This document shows, piece after piece, positions 1 to 12,194 of a stretch of 64,000 nucleotides of DNA (within the stretch, counting starts at the first letter, position 1; every line of letters starts with the position of its first letter). Source of the DNA: Casuarina equisetifolia (lineage: Eukaryota > Streptophyta > Magnoliopsida > Fagales > Casuarinaceae); NCBI GenBank assembly GCA_028551475.1, contig CM052361.1:2177501-2241500 (forward strand). Reading direction: 5' to 3'. The translations under genes were made by a program, and so were the position numbers. The notes below the pieces were generated by a model. The model saw only the letters and a list, made by a program, of their open reading frames with translations. It was not told where the DNA came from and did not search any database.

Positions 1-1
1 T

Positions 2-757
2 TCTTATTTTCATCGCTTGAGAGCACTATGGGATGAGTATGCAGCATTGATGGCTCTGGATTCACCGAAAATGTCTAAAACTGACGGTTGGAAACTTCAT
101 CAAGAACGCATAAAGTTTTATCAATTCTTGAAAGGACTAGATGATCGCTTTTCTCATCTTAGAGACCATATTTTGCTCATGAGGCCACTTCCTGACGTTT
201 TGCAAGCTTACTCCATCGCCAACAATGCCAAATACCGATATGGAGGTCCAGAGAAGACAATTGGTGATTCTCAGGCTTTTACGTCGACATATGGGACCGA
301 TGCAACAAGCTGGTCTGCATTTGAGCTATTTGTTGCAACACCAGGGCCTAAGCGATCAACTGGGACAACACCTCTGTATAACGAAAATGACACATCATTT
401 TCGCTCAAAGTAGGGCAAAATGATACATCATCTAGGGTTTCTGGCAAACCCAAATGTGAGCATTGTGGACGAAAGGGGCACCGTAAGGAAAGTTGTTATT
501 GTCTTAAAGGACCACAATGTGAGCATTGTCAGCTTTTTGGACATAAGAAGGAAGCTTGTTACAAGCTTAATGGCTATCCCTCATGTCACAAGAATTTTAC
601 TAGTAATTCTACTGTCAATTTGGCCATTGTTGAGCCTAGTCATTGCACTTTTACACCAGAGCAGTATGAGCGCATTATCCATTTGATCAAAGAAGACTAT
701 GGTAGGACCTCTCATGTTAATGGAGCAGGTATTTCAGAATCTTTTCCTTACATTTAG
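2..757 (+). pseudogene. copia gag fragment with two CCHC zinc knuckles
   Basis: The reading frame is open from the first bases of the window, so the N-terminus is missing. The visible part holds the copia gag core (around ALWDEYAAL and FLKGLDDRF) and then two zinc knuckles of the form C-X2-C-X4-H-X4-C: CEHCGRKGHRKESC and CEHCQLFGHKKEAC, followed by YKLNGYPSC. The second matches the usual plant copia knuckle and the first looks like an added one. Gag binds element RNA and packages it in virus-like particles. The frame ends in TAG at 755-757, immediately before the protease motif, and protease continues in the same frame. This is therefore a nonsense change inside one polyprotein and not a natural gene boundary. 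Confidence 0.9.
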
Positions 758-2227
758 ATTATAGATAGTGGGGCCAGTGATTATATTACTGCTGATTTTA
801 ATTGCTTAGAATTTCCTGTTAAATGCATGACTAAGTCTAGATCTGTTAAACTGCCAAATGGGAAATTAACCCAAGTCACCCACACTGGTTCCATAACCCT
901 AGTTGACGATTTAAAATTACATACCGTTCTTTATTCTCGTGATTTCAAATATAATTTGTTGTCCATAGCTAAATTCACTGCTGAGAATAACTGTTTAGTG
1001 GTTTTCTATGCTGATTTGTGTGTGTTTCAGGACCTCTCGACGGGTGATGTCAAGGGAATTGGTAGAATGCGACATGGACTTTATTTTTTCTTGCACCCTA
1101 GGAATAAGCATGTTAGCAAATTTTCTGATACTGCACCGGCCCTTTCAATTACTTCAGCATGTAATGACCTTAATTTTTATTTATGGCATTCAAGACTTGG
1201 TCACATGTCTTTATCTAAATTTAAATTTTTGAATGATTTCAAAGATTTTCCGTCTTCTGATTTCCATTACTTAGTTTGCCCTCTTGCTAAGAAAACACGC
1301 GATTCATTCATTGTTCGCACTGAGAATGTCAAAAATCTTTTTGATTTAATCCATGTGGACATTTGGGGACCATATCATGCCCCAAATTATGATGGTTTGA
1401 AATATTTTCTAACCATTGTTGATGATTTTTCACGAGGAACTTGGACTTTCCTCATGAAACATAAGACTGAAACAGTATCACATTTGGAACATTTCTTTAA
1501 CACAATTCAAAATCATTTTAGAATTGGAATCAAACGCATTCGTTCTGATAATGCAACTGATTTCTTTAATTCCTCATGTGACAAATTATTTTTATCACGG
1601 GGTATAATGCATGAAAGTTCATGTGTATATACCCCACAACAGAATGGTGTGGTAAAACGTAAACATCGTCACTTATTAGATGTTGCACGGGCATTAAAAT
1701 TTCAAAGTCACATGCCTACATGTTTTTGGGGTGAGTGTATACTCACTGCCACATACATTATCAATCGCATTCCTTCTTCAGTCTTACATGGAAAATCTCC
1801 TTATGAGATGATTCATGGGAAAGCTCCTGACCTTTCTAGACTTCGAGTCTTCGGTTATCTTTGTTATGCTTCAGTGGTGGGGCATAAAGACAAATTTGCC
1901 CCTCGAGCTATTCCTAGCATTTTTATGGGATACCCTTTTGGGCAAAAAGGGTATAAACTTTATGACATTGAAAGAAAGAAATTTTTTGTGAGTCATGATG
2001 TTCATTTTCATGAAAATGTTTTCCCTTTTACAAACATAAAGAATGGGTCCCATTCCTCAGAATTCCCTATGATGTCATCTCAAGATGAGGAGCCTGCACA
2101 ACAAGTTATCAGAGTTAACCCTAATTCAGATACTCAGGTAATCTCTCCTACCCAATCAAATTCCATTCCTAATACAACCATTCATACTATACCAGATATT
2201 ATCACTTCTAATATCTCAGGCAACTAA
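758..2227 (+). pseudogene. copia protease and integrase region of pol
   Basis: The block starts with IIDSGASDY, the aspartic protease active site at about 764-781. Integrase follows: WHSRLGHMS is the start of the HHCC zinc domain, but the first Cys of the usual C-X2-C pair is replaced (YLVCPLAKKTR). The core has DLIHVDIWGPY (first Asp) and RSDNATDF (second Asp). The third acidic residue, normally Glu in QQNGVVERKHRH of plant copia integrases, is Lys (AAA, 1655-1657). A C-terminal domain with the chromodomain-like VFGYLCYASV stretch is present. Integration activity is predicted lost on two independent counts. The frame closes at an in-frame TAA at 2225-2227. Confidence 0.9.
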
Positions 2228-4084
2228 CCCAATGATTTTACCTTGGAGATTATAGATCCTCCTTCTACATCACCTCTTGTTTTCACTTATGATGAGACAG
2301 AGGATGATCCTTTCTCACCAACCATGCATAATCCCACAGTCCTTTCATCACCTCCTAGACAATCTACTAGAATTTCCAGGCTACCCATATGGACTCAAGA
2401 TTATGTTTGCAACAATGTTGGCTCATCCATACAATACCCCATATCTGACTATGTATCTTATACACATTTACCCATTCCACATCAACACTTCATAGCAACT
2501 ATTTCACCTAAGATAGAACCCTTGTTCTACCATGAGGCAGTTAAGGATTCTAGATGGCGAGATGCCATGGATCAGGAAATGAAAACATTAGAATCGATTG
2601 GAACATGGGAACTGGTAGACCTACCATCACGAAGAAAACCCGTAGGATGTAAATGGGTATACAAGATTAAGTATCATGCCGATGGGAGTATTGAGCGGTT
2701 TAAGGCTCGTCTAGTAGCGAAGGGTTATAGTCAGACAGAAGGCATCGATTATCATGAGACTTTCTCTCCTACAGTAAAATCTGTGACAGTTAGAAGTGCA
2801 TTATCTATTGCTTCACAACGTAAATGGACTATTTGACAAATGGATGTCCATAATGCATTTCTACAGGAAGATTTAGATGAGGAAGTATATATGAAACCAC
2901 CACCTAGGAGTCCTTTTGAAGGGGGGTCCAAAGTATGTCGATTGAAGAAATCTTTGTATGGGTTAAAGCAAGCTTCACGACAGTGGAATGAGAAGTTTAC
3001 AGAAGCTTTAGTATCTACTGGCTATCGACAGTCACTGTATGACTATTCTCTTTTCACTAAAGGACAAGATAATAATATTGTTTTAGTGCTCATATATGTG
3101 GATGACATCGTAATTACTGGTGATGACACACAAGAAATTGAGGCTTTACAAGCCTATCTTCATTCTACATTTCGAATTAAGGATTTGGGAGAACTCAAGT
3201 ATTTTCTTGGAGTTGAGATCCTTCGAGATTCAAATGGCATGCATCTTAGTCAACGTAAATATATCTTAGAATTGATCTTTGAATTGGGACTATCAGTTGT
3301 CAGCCTGTTGGAAACCCTATGGAGACAAATGTCTTATTTACTAGCTTGAAATATGATAAGCAAGTTCGTCCACAAATAGATGATCCACCATTTGAAAACA
3401 TCTTGAGTTATCAGCAATTGATTGGTAAGCTGAATTATCTTGATATGACACGCCCTGACATTATTTTTCCCGTACACCTCTTAAGTCAATTCATGCATGC
3501 TCTTAAGCAATCCCATTGGGAGGCAGCTCTCCGCATTGTCAAGTATCTTAAAGGAACAATAGGGCTTGGTTTATTCTTTCCTTCAGATGGCGATTTTCTC
3601 TTGCAAGCTTTCTGTGATGCTAGCTATGCAAAATGCCCTATGACACGTCGATCCACTACTGGCTTCTGTTTTACACTTGGACATTCAGTAATTTCTTGGA
3701 AAATTAAAAAGCAACTAGTTGTGACTCTTTCTTCAAACAGAGGCTGAATACAGGGCCATGGCAACCACTACTTGTGAGATCGTTTGGGTGGTTGGTCTAT
3801 TAAAAGATATGGGAATTAATGTTTCACAGCCAATGCTGTTATATTGTGATAATGAAGCAACGCAAAAATTGGCAGAAAACCCAGTCTTTCATCAGAAGAC
3901 CAAGCATATAGATGTTTCTTGTCATTTTATTCGAGAAAAAATACGTCATGGTTTAATTAGCACAGCACATGTTGGGAGTAGTGACCAACCTGCAGATATT
4001 CTAACCAAGGCTTTAGGGACAAATCAACACTATCATCTCCTTAGCAAGCTTGGGGTCTTGGACTTCTTTCGACCCTCAGCTTGA
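2228..4084 (+). pseudogene. copia reverse transcriptase and RNase H region of pol, frameshifted
   Basis: The reverse transcriptase opens with the copia signature around WVYKIKYHADGSIERFKARLVAKG, so its start at 2243 is internal to a longer polyprotein. An in-frame TGA at 2834-2836 precedes QMDVHNAFLQEDL. The polymerase active site YVDD lies at 3095-3106 and is intact. The frame moves by one base near 3295, after FELGLS, and continues as QPVGNPMETN. RNase H follows with FCDASYAKCP and a second one-base shift near 3735 before TEAEYRAMA. The end, with HIDVSCHFIREK and the stop at 4082-4084, is the usual copia C-terminus. One nonsense change and two frameshifts make this part non-functional. Confidence 0.9.
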
Positions 4085-4091
4085 AGAGGGG
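4083..4091 (+). promoter_or_regulatory. polypurine tract of the copia element
   Basis: Nine consecutive purines directly abut the TG that opens the 3' LTR. This is the normal plus-strand priming site of LTR retrotransposons. It overlaps the end of the RNase H stop codon. Confidence 0.75.
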
Positions 4092-4403
4092 TGTTGAAGG
4101 TTGAAGATTTTATATTTATGTTACCATATATTGCGCCTAGAATAAGGCTCAATATATTTTCCTATATTATGAGATATTAGGGTTTCCCTTGTATAAGCCT
4201 CATTTATGTTTATATATAACCTCTTAGGTTAACCTGTAAATCATAATAGCCGCACATTAAGAGTTTTTCTCTCTACGGCTTTGTTTTCTCTTGTAACTAG
4301 TTTTGGTTTTGCTTGATCAGTAAACAAGTTTTTGTTCCAAACATACAAGAGTTCATCAAATTCTTCACTATGCTTTATTGGTGGCGGGATCGATACATCT
4401 ACA
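4092..4403 (+). repeat. 3' long terminal repeat of the copia element
   Basis: The repeat starts TGTTGA right after the polypurine tract and ends TCTACA, giving the short imperfect inverted ends TGTTGA/TCTACA typical of copia LTRs, with a length of about 312 bp. A TATATATAA box at about 4211-4219 would serve the LTR promoter, and a T-rich leader with CTCTCTACGG follows. The right boundary is inferred from the TG...CA rule only, because the 5' LTR is outside the window and the target-site duplication cannot be checked. Confidence 0.7.
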
Positions 4404-7400
4404 CCCTTACTTCTGCTCATTGTACTCAGTAAAGAGACACCATATCGCCTTATGTCTTAAACAAAAAAGAAGAAGTTATTTCCTCCTTTAAAACTAAATT
4501 ATAAAACCATACAAACATACACCCAGCGGGAGCAAAGTTTTAATATTTTTGCGATTTCTATGCAAAATTCTTGTCACGTGGGGTCTTAGTTTTTATTTTA
4601 TTTTATTTTATTTTATAGAGGCGTGCATGTAGACAGGATTTGGAGTTTTGCTTGGCCCCGCAACTCCTAACCTCACTCTCGACGACGAAGTTCAGCAGCA
4701 GATATTGGTTCTTCGAATACTTATTAATTACTCATTAAATGGCCAAATAAGTGTGGATGCAATGGACTATCTTTCGGCTAATGATTAAACTAAAAAATAC
4801 AATGTATATATATACAAAGAAACAATTTGATGCGTTTGACAGAAAAGACACGTAAATCAAAACGCATAATGATGATTGATTGCCTAGAAACCGAAAACAT
4901 TCCGTTGACATAGGTCTAAAAACTAGTAGAAAGATTGAGTTAGGCTTTAGACCTCCAAGGAGGGGAAAAGGTACGTAAATCTCAATCAATTCAGATAGCC
5001 AAGTTGCATGTACAGCCATAGAAAGATACTTTGGCCACTACTTAACCTTTGTTTGGCTGGTCAGAAGCTCCACCATAATAGCACAACATAGATTAGAACG
5101 CTCGAACCTTCAAAATGTTCAAATCAACAAATAAAGGAACATGATACAAAAGTTAGTATCTGTTATTCAACGCTAGCACAAACAGCATAAATGCCCCAGT
5201 TTTTAGTACAATTATTATACAGATGTAATTTTGCACATCAGAAAAGCGGAAGTGAATGGTCACTGGGATTCATCTTTCACCAATTTGAGAACGGCCTGCT
5301 CCAATGATCATTGCCTTGTCATGCCTAGAAAAGTGACACGTAAAGCCAATGTTTAAAGACGTACACTTTTTTTAACGGGTGATATCTCTCAGTCCATCTT
5401 TGCACTTGTAAGATTCATTTGTACAATGAACATTAAATCCCAAGCCCTCGAAATTTACAAATTTTTTTGTTTTACTCATTGAGAAGGCATGGCTGTAGTC
5501 AGCCCATGCCAATTGTTTCTGTTTGCTTCTTTTATATATGACATGGTGTCAAAGCAACATCTTAGGAGTTTTTCTCAAGATTTTGAGTTCTACAAATCAC
5601 GCTTTCAGTTGGGGCCCTTGTGAGCTTGTTTGCTTCCAGAATCCTGCAAGATCCAGGTGCCATTAATGAGACCAAGTTCAGGCATTTTGTACATAAAATA
5701 GCTCAGTGCGAGTGACTTTTCACTGGACTATTTTTTGCATTTGGGATTGCTTGAGCCAAATCGTTCTGTATAGACCATGTGCTTCAATGCCATGTCCAAG
5801 TCTCACTACACATTCCCTCAAGATATTTAGGAATGGGGTCATCCTCTAGACAATTCCTAAGCCGCCGAATTACAAGTCCAACCCCGAGATAGCGAGACAA
5901 TTTCTTTGTATCCGATTAATGAAGAATAGCAAATTCGTCAAAACCCAACATGTTTTGACGCGAGAATACTTGAAGAAACAAGGTTCATAACTAGTACATC
6001 TTGATTGTGCTAGAAAGTTTAATTTTTATTTAGGAGTTGATTTAAAAATTGTGTTCATCTTTTTATAAGATTTTTACATAACTTAAGTAATGTGGGAAAA
6101 TTTATATTATTCTTAATATATTTCTTCATAATCAATATATTTCTTCATAATATATCTTCTGGTAAAGTATTACAAACCATAAATTTCACATATTGGAGAT
6201 GTCACTTCTTGAACCTATTCATAACCCTAAAGTCTTCTGCCCTACTAGGCCATTTTCTAGGGTTAATTACTTTCATTATCATTTGTAGAAAGTCTCGACT
6301 CAATGAACCTACCCAACTTAAAATTTGGCTCCTTTGTAGGAAGTCTCAATTCAATCATTTTTAATCGACTCGATATACTTCAACTCAAAATTTGGTCTAT
6401 GCAATGTAATTGATTTAGTAGCATCCACCCAATTTTTGATAAGCGTAGTAGGAATATTTCCTGAATCATTTTCTTTTTTCTCCTACAAAGCAACATTCTC
6501 CTCTATCCCATTTCGCATCACATTCTCACCCATCTAGATAGCATCCTTTGGTGTGAGATTAACTGTTAGGTTCACTTGTTTGTCTCATTCATTAAAAAAT
6601 TTGTTAAAGGCTCCATAATTACCGCTAACTTTCTGTACTAATTTAACTAGATACCCCCAACAAAATTACTCAACTATAATCCAAAGTCAATTTGGATTAT
6701 AAAGTCCACTGGCTTTGAATCAAGTGAGCACATCATTTAGAAATCCCAAAACTTTCTCCAACAAACAACAATTTAGCAACGCAGTCCCAACAGATTTATG
6801 CAACCAATCAAATAGGAGTGATAGAGGATACCCACTTTGATTATGGCTTCCTGATATTACCGGAATAGACTTGTAGCGGTCTACTATCCAGAAACCACAG
6901 TTGGAATCGTCCTTAGCCATGATCTGGTACGATTTCAAGCTTGGTGGCCTCTTGGTATGGCTCCTCAAATCGGGGTGATAGCGATTTGAAGAAAGACATG
7001 GTGTTTGTACTGGAATAATGGTGCTTGTAAGCTGATCCGTTTTGCTTCCCGTCAAGAATGAGAGGCAAACACGAAGACGAATCACTGGTGGCTTCCCCTC
7101 CATCTGGGATCAAAAGCAAGAATGAGATCACATGCAAATCATTTTGAATACACCTGCAAAATGCTTTTTACAAAGTGTTGGTGGCTTTGACACGGTAGGC
7201 TTCAGATGCTTTTAAAGAAATATTCAAAGACAAAAGCACGGTTCAAGGCAAAGATAAGAACCGCTAGTTTTGTATCTGCCAAAGGATTATCATATACTTT
7301 TTTATGAAAGGAGCTTTTGACGTGTATTTGGAGTAGTTTTTTCACAGAGTTACGTTGGATATGTAGCAATTAGGGTGAAATGACATCATTATGCTCTAGG

Positions 7401-8021
7401 GGAAGAATAACGCCACTTCTCTTTGAGAGTAAAACAATACAGGTTTATTTCAGGATAAAGTTCAACAGTAGACATAGTATACTTGCACTCTCTTTTTCTA
7501 TGAAACGATATAATTTGATGTTGTGCTTCATTTGTACAATGTTTTTTTTTGCCATGATATACAGCTTTTTCATTTCAGCGTTTTGGTTAAATCAGGAAAA
7601 AAAGAAGCAAGAATTATAAGAGAAAACAATATAAAGATGGAGAGAAAATTTAGTTTTTGGTGAAAATAGAGATTTCTTGTTCCATGCACCACCTAATAAA
7701 GAGAAAAATTAGATATGGAATAACAATGATAAGGAAAAAAAAATCAAAAGAAATGTGATAGAGTTAGAGAAGTTTTCTCAAATTATGTCAAATTTTCATA
7801 TCTATGCTTTATAAACCTTTTTATTATTGTAAAGAAATATATAAAAAAAATTACACTAAGTTAATATTGAAGTTGAATGATATGATCTAATATGATCAAA
7901 TAAAATTAACAAACATAACTTCATTAAATGACCCATATGTATAAATAAACTTCTTACATTGACTTTTTTTTTAGTAAAGTAACTCATTTGACCTTGCATC
8001 AACCAAAAAGAAAACATTTGC
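4404..8021. other. intergenic region without a confirmed gene
   Basis: The stretch is AT-rich, with stops in all frames at short intervals. The longest open frames (4735-5019 minus, 6092-6364 plus, 6720-7103 minus) lack recognisable domains. A segment at about 4750-4802 resembles 11238-11290, upstream of the AVT1 gene. A relic AVT1-like first exon is annotated separately at 6985-7103. The part from about 7620 to 8020 is probably the 3' flank of the AVT1 gene. Confidence 0.6.
6985..7103 (-). pseudogene. relic first exon of an AVT1-like transporter
   Basis: Read on the minus strand from ATG at 7103, this piece aligns with the first exon of the AVT1 gene read from its upstream ATG at 10808. Both begin ATGGAGGG, share a T/C-rich stretch coding LPLI (FPLM in the gene) followed by an Asp-rich segment and NG, and both reach SFFK. 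After SFFK the similarity stops, so the GLNALSG motif and all membrane helices are absent. The ATG frame and the LPLI frame differ by one base. It looks like a leftover of a tandem AVT1 copy. The alignment was made by eye over about 119 bp, so this is a tentative call. Confidence 0.42.
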
Positions 8022-10773
8022 TTACAAAGATCCTAGTATCTCTACGAGAGATGCATAAGTGCCAATAATTCCAACTATAGAGCCCACTAGAATTAGACCC
8101 CATAGAATCACCATTTCACATCCAAATCTCCTGTAAGTACCTGTTCGGTGAATTTTAAATGCAAGTGAACATGTCGAACAAGTAATATAATGATAAGAAA
8201 AGTATCGTCCCATAGAGATTGGTGATTACTATGTCAACTAATTACTAACGGTGAACAACTCCTAAAATTTATCTAACAAATCCAAATTGATAAAGAATAA
8301 ACTAATCAACTAAATTTAATAAAACTAAATACACAAAATATGTTAGAGTGTCCGATTTCACCATAACTATGAAGTACTAATGTAGATTATGTATGCTTGC
8401 AAGAGGAATAATATCTATGTGATGACGGAATCTCCTAATTTATTTACTATCCTATGTCTAGGTATAGCAAACCTACTTAGTTCATTAACTCACTATATCT
8501 CTATATGTGAATTGAAACAAACCAAATGCATTATGATCTATGAACATTCCTAGTTTACACTAAAAGCCACACAAACAATATAGTATATGTCTATCCATAT
8601 TTAATTTATGGTTACACATTATAAGAAGCAATTGCATATCATCTTTTGTCGGTCTCAAACATGCAAATAAGATTATTCAAGTGGTAGCTAATCACTTAAA
8701 AGCATTAAACATAGTAATATATAACTTCACATAAACAAAATATTTTGCAAAACATAATAATCATAAGATTCATACCATCATAATTAGGTTACATCGTAGC
8801 TCTAACAAAAATAAACTAAAACATAAAGAAATAATGAGGACGAATAGTAATAAGAAATAAATAAGGCATCTTGAATCCAAGAACAAGAAGTCTGTCACCC
8901 TTTTTGTCTTCTCTTCAAGAAAATCTTGAATTCTTGGCCTCTTTCTTAAGTTGTGCTCAATTTCCTCTTCCTCTTTCTTTTGCCTCTTCTCTTCTCTTAA
9001 ATAGGGTTTAGGTTTAGACCTACTCTTATCCTAGTAAAATTGGGTCTTAGAGATTTAAAACAATTGAGTTTTGAACTCTTAATTTAATTAGATTTTGAAC
9101 TCCTAATTTAATTAGGCTTTGAACTCCTAATATGATTAGGTTTTCTAATTATTTAGAAAACTCAATAACAATAAAATCTAATAACAATCATTCAAAGCCC
9201 AAGCCCATGTTGACTCTCTTGATCTTAATGTTACGATTTTGCCACATAATAAGCATCAGGCTCTCTATGTTCATCTCTTTTCTCCTTACCTTCTTGTGCT
9301 ACATAAACAAGATAAATTTAAGTAAATAAAGAGGAGTTCAAATGTTTTCTAACAATTATTAAAGTTATTTATTGCCTAAAATAGATAAAATAACTCTATA
9401 AAAATAGAGTTATTAGTACCCGAAATCTTCAAGTAGCACAAGCATGGAAGTATGATCGAGCCTGTGACACTTAAAAAAGCTCCAACCAGGGACATGAGAT
9501 ATGCAAAAAAGAGGAGAACCAGGGCCACAGTTGCAGTGCCGAATACAAATAAGGAACTGATTAAAAGGCCGAAGATCTTTTTGTTGGATGGACTTGAAAA
9601 CCGACTTTTGACAGCATTCACAATAGGAGTAACCATCACTCCGTATTTGGCTACTGCAAGGATCAAGGTGGTGTATATTGCCACTCTTGCGCTGAACTTA
9701 TCAGTTGGGAGGTTTAATGTTATCTGAGATTGAACGCTTGTCCCAAACATTAAGTAGCCGATAACTGCCATTGAAGCATAAGTAATGGTGCATAAGGTAA
9801 TGCATACAACCAAGACCTGCCGGTTAAAAAAAAAAAAACAGCAAAGCCGAAGTGAGTAACTTAAAAAACAAGATTTGGCGTATTCACTGTGAAAGACTAA
9901 AGTGCAGAAAGATTATCTCTTTGACTTACGTTGGGGAACTGGCGTCTGTTTCTTATGGAAGTGTACAGTGTAGGGAAGACGGGATGGGCACAATAACAGA
10001 AGACATATAAGCCAAGAGTTGTAGGGAGTCCATCCAGATCAAGAAGTATTCCCTTTTGATGAAATCCAATTCCATCAAATGCACCAGTCCATAAGATTGA
10101 GCAGAGGATGATAGCAGAGGCAAAAACCCCACCAGCAGAGATATAGGAGAGAAGGCTCAGGTTATCCAACCAAACAGAAGGCAAAATCAAGAGGGCCACT
10201 ATTGTTATAAACATTTGTTTTCCTCCAATTCTTATGCCTGCCACTTCAAATCCAGCACTGGGAAACAAATTTTGCAAGTTATCCCCTTCTAAAATCAGGA
10301 ACCCCGTCGCAACCAGAAAGAGTTCCATGTACATAACAACTGACACCAGTATTCGTCCCTTGTTCCCAAATGCACGGTTGCCTATGGCAGGATAAGTTCT
10401 GATATCGGAGTCCATATCCATGCATCTTTGTATCAACAACCCTGAGTAAAATGTCACAATGGCAATGACAAATAGAAGTATCAAGCTCAACCATCCCCCT
10501 GATGATAACGCATACGGAACTGACAGTATTCCGACTCCTGAAAACAATACAAAGAGAGAGAATCAGGTAGAACAAACCTCCATACTTTAACTAGTTAATG
10601 TAAGGTGATGACGAGCGAAGACTGGTACCTAAAAATAAAGTACAATCCCTATAGCGTGAGACAAGGAAAAGAAGAGAACCTGATAATGCATTCAATCCGT
10701 TGAAACAGGTCTTGAAAAAGGACGTGGTCCTGACAGGATTTTGGTCACCGTTACATTCGTTGTCATCATGCAT
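8022..10773 (-). CDS. AVT1: AVT1-type vacuolar amino acid transporter (AAAP family), 4 exons
   Basis: The predicted product has 405 aa. Exons on the minus strand are 10773-10680, 10537-9930, 9816-9420 and 8140-8022. All junctions are GT-AG and phases match (94+608+397+119 nt). Family hallmarks are SFFKTCFNGLNALSGVGILS at the first helix, then GFLILEGDNL, YCAHPVFPTLY and a C-terminal hydrophobic hairpin ending EILGSL. About ten membrane helices are visible. AVT1 proteins are proton-coupled carriers of neutral amino acids at the tonoplast, and the short N-terminus fits the AVT1I/J-like subgroup. The ATG at 10773 is the first in frame. An in-frame TAA lies at 10789-10791, and an out-of-frame ATG at 10808 appears to be the ancestral start (see findings). 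The last intron is about 1.28 kb and carries repeat-like DNA. Transport substrate is inferred from the family. Confidence 0.88.
8141..9419 (-). other. long last intron of the AVT1 gene, AT-rich repeat-like insertion
   Basis: The donor is GT at 9419-9418 and the acceptor AG at 8142-8141. Other introns of the gene are 100-150 bp. Most of the body (about 8200-9300) is AT-rich, with a CT-rich block at 8930-9000 and three copies of a motif of the form TTGAACTC(C/T)TAAT at 9070-9135. It resembles a non-coding mobile element, but no terminal repeats or target-site duplication were found by eye. Confidence 0.4.
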
Positions 10774-12194
10774 GAGAGGGAAACCCCATTATGGTGCTCG
10801 CCCTCCATCGCAGAGTTGAGATATATAAACTGAAGGCAAAGCCACTGAAGGATGTGCTCATCCTCAGATTGGAGGTGTGAAGTTTCAACAGCTCATACAA
10901 ATCAGCGATGATCAGATTGGCCGAGGGAACGAACCTTCTAGCAACATAAAGATAGCCGCGGTCTCTCGTGGGTATAAACGTGGCGACGTTATATACACTT
11001 CTTTCCTCCATAATTTCCGTCCGCCATGGTCATACTTCACATCTCTGTTCCATTAAGCTTTCGCCCTTTTTGACATCGACCGGAGCAGTTCACCAACTCG
11101 GCGACAAAGGGGCAGCTGTGATTTTGATACCTGAAACGAGATTCACGTTCTTTCCCTAAATTACTTACTAAGACAACAAGATTATTTTGATGTGATGGCA
11201 GGTTGAACTGTTCTTGGAATACTATATATTAAATCAAGCGTGGATACGTTGGACCATCTTTCTGGTAATGATTAAACTAAATAATGAAAAAGAAGAACCA
11301 AGTGGTGAATGGTTGTGAAAAACATGCGTAAAAGCTAATCAATCATAAGCTTGTGATGACAACATGCGCAACGATAAGCTTCTCACAAATGTATCCAAAG
11401 TTTTTAGTAAAAATAAAATATCGTAAACGAGATGTATGGCTGAATATATATAGACTCACACATACAAACACACAAAAATTGTAAAAATAAAAAAATTAAA
11501 CAAAAGTAAAATAAATGTGTTAGCTGTTGATTGTTCGAGACTTAGGCCTTGAGTTCAACATCTCATGTCCGCAAATTCCTTTAAGCAAAGAAGACATTTC
11601 AGAAGTCCAAAATGCTTTGAAAGCATTGTCTCAAAACTGGATTCCGATCCTCTATAAACCGAACAAGTTTAGGCCTAAGAAATCTAGCATATCCCAAAAG
11701 GTCATAAGCACCAACAAAAAGGTGGACAATTTACGCTAAAAGCAAGGCACATCTATAACTCTTTTGATTATGCATAATGGAAGCATGCTCAGCGCACTTT
11801 AATCTTTCTTTTTCTTTCTTCTGTTTTGTTTTTTTTTTCCTCTTTTTGACTTACCAACCAGCGCACTTCACCTTCAAGCAAAAGGGTCCCTCGGCCCCCA
11901 TGAAAATATCTTTAGCAAATGCGAGCCGGATAACAGGTAGAAAAGTTGTTTGGATATTAAACAATAATTAAAATTTTCACTTTGTATCTACAACATTAAA
12001 TATTATTTATCCTTAGTGAGAAGATAATGAACAAGAAAAAAAAAAAAAAGAGAGCGTGAAAGCAAGATAGCACTAGCTTAAACCCATAGAACATTAGGAA
12101 AAACAAACGAACAGTCACTCCTAAGCTTTTGTTAGAATGTCTTTCGGCTCCTTTCCCACAAGATACTTAAATCCCCCAAAAAACAAGTATTCAT

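Larger units (their letters stand above)
1..4403 (+). mobile_element. Ty1/copia LTR retrotransposon, 5' end outside window, inactive
   Basis: The order of coding blocks is gag with zinc knuckles, aspartic protease (DSGAS), integrase, reverse transcriptase (YVDD) and RNase H, followed by a purine-rich tract at 4083-4091 and a 3' LTR. Integrase before reverse transcriptase is the copia order. Gag through RT is written in one frame, interrupted by in-frame stops at 755-757 (TAG), 2225-2227 (TAA) and 2834-2836 (TGA). RT and RNase H are further broken by a one-base loss near 3295 and a one-base gain near 3735. The catalytic Glu of integrase is Lys. The element is an old non-autonomous copy. Its 5' LTR, primer-binding site and the start of gag lie to the left of base 1. 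Confidence 0.95.

Noticed and set aside
4735-5019. 94-codon minus-strand open frame
   Set aside because: Low-complexity hydrophobic translation, no domain, and it lies in DNA that resembles a promoter-side repeat.
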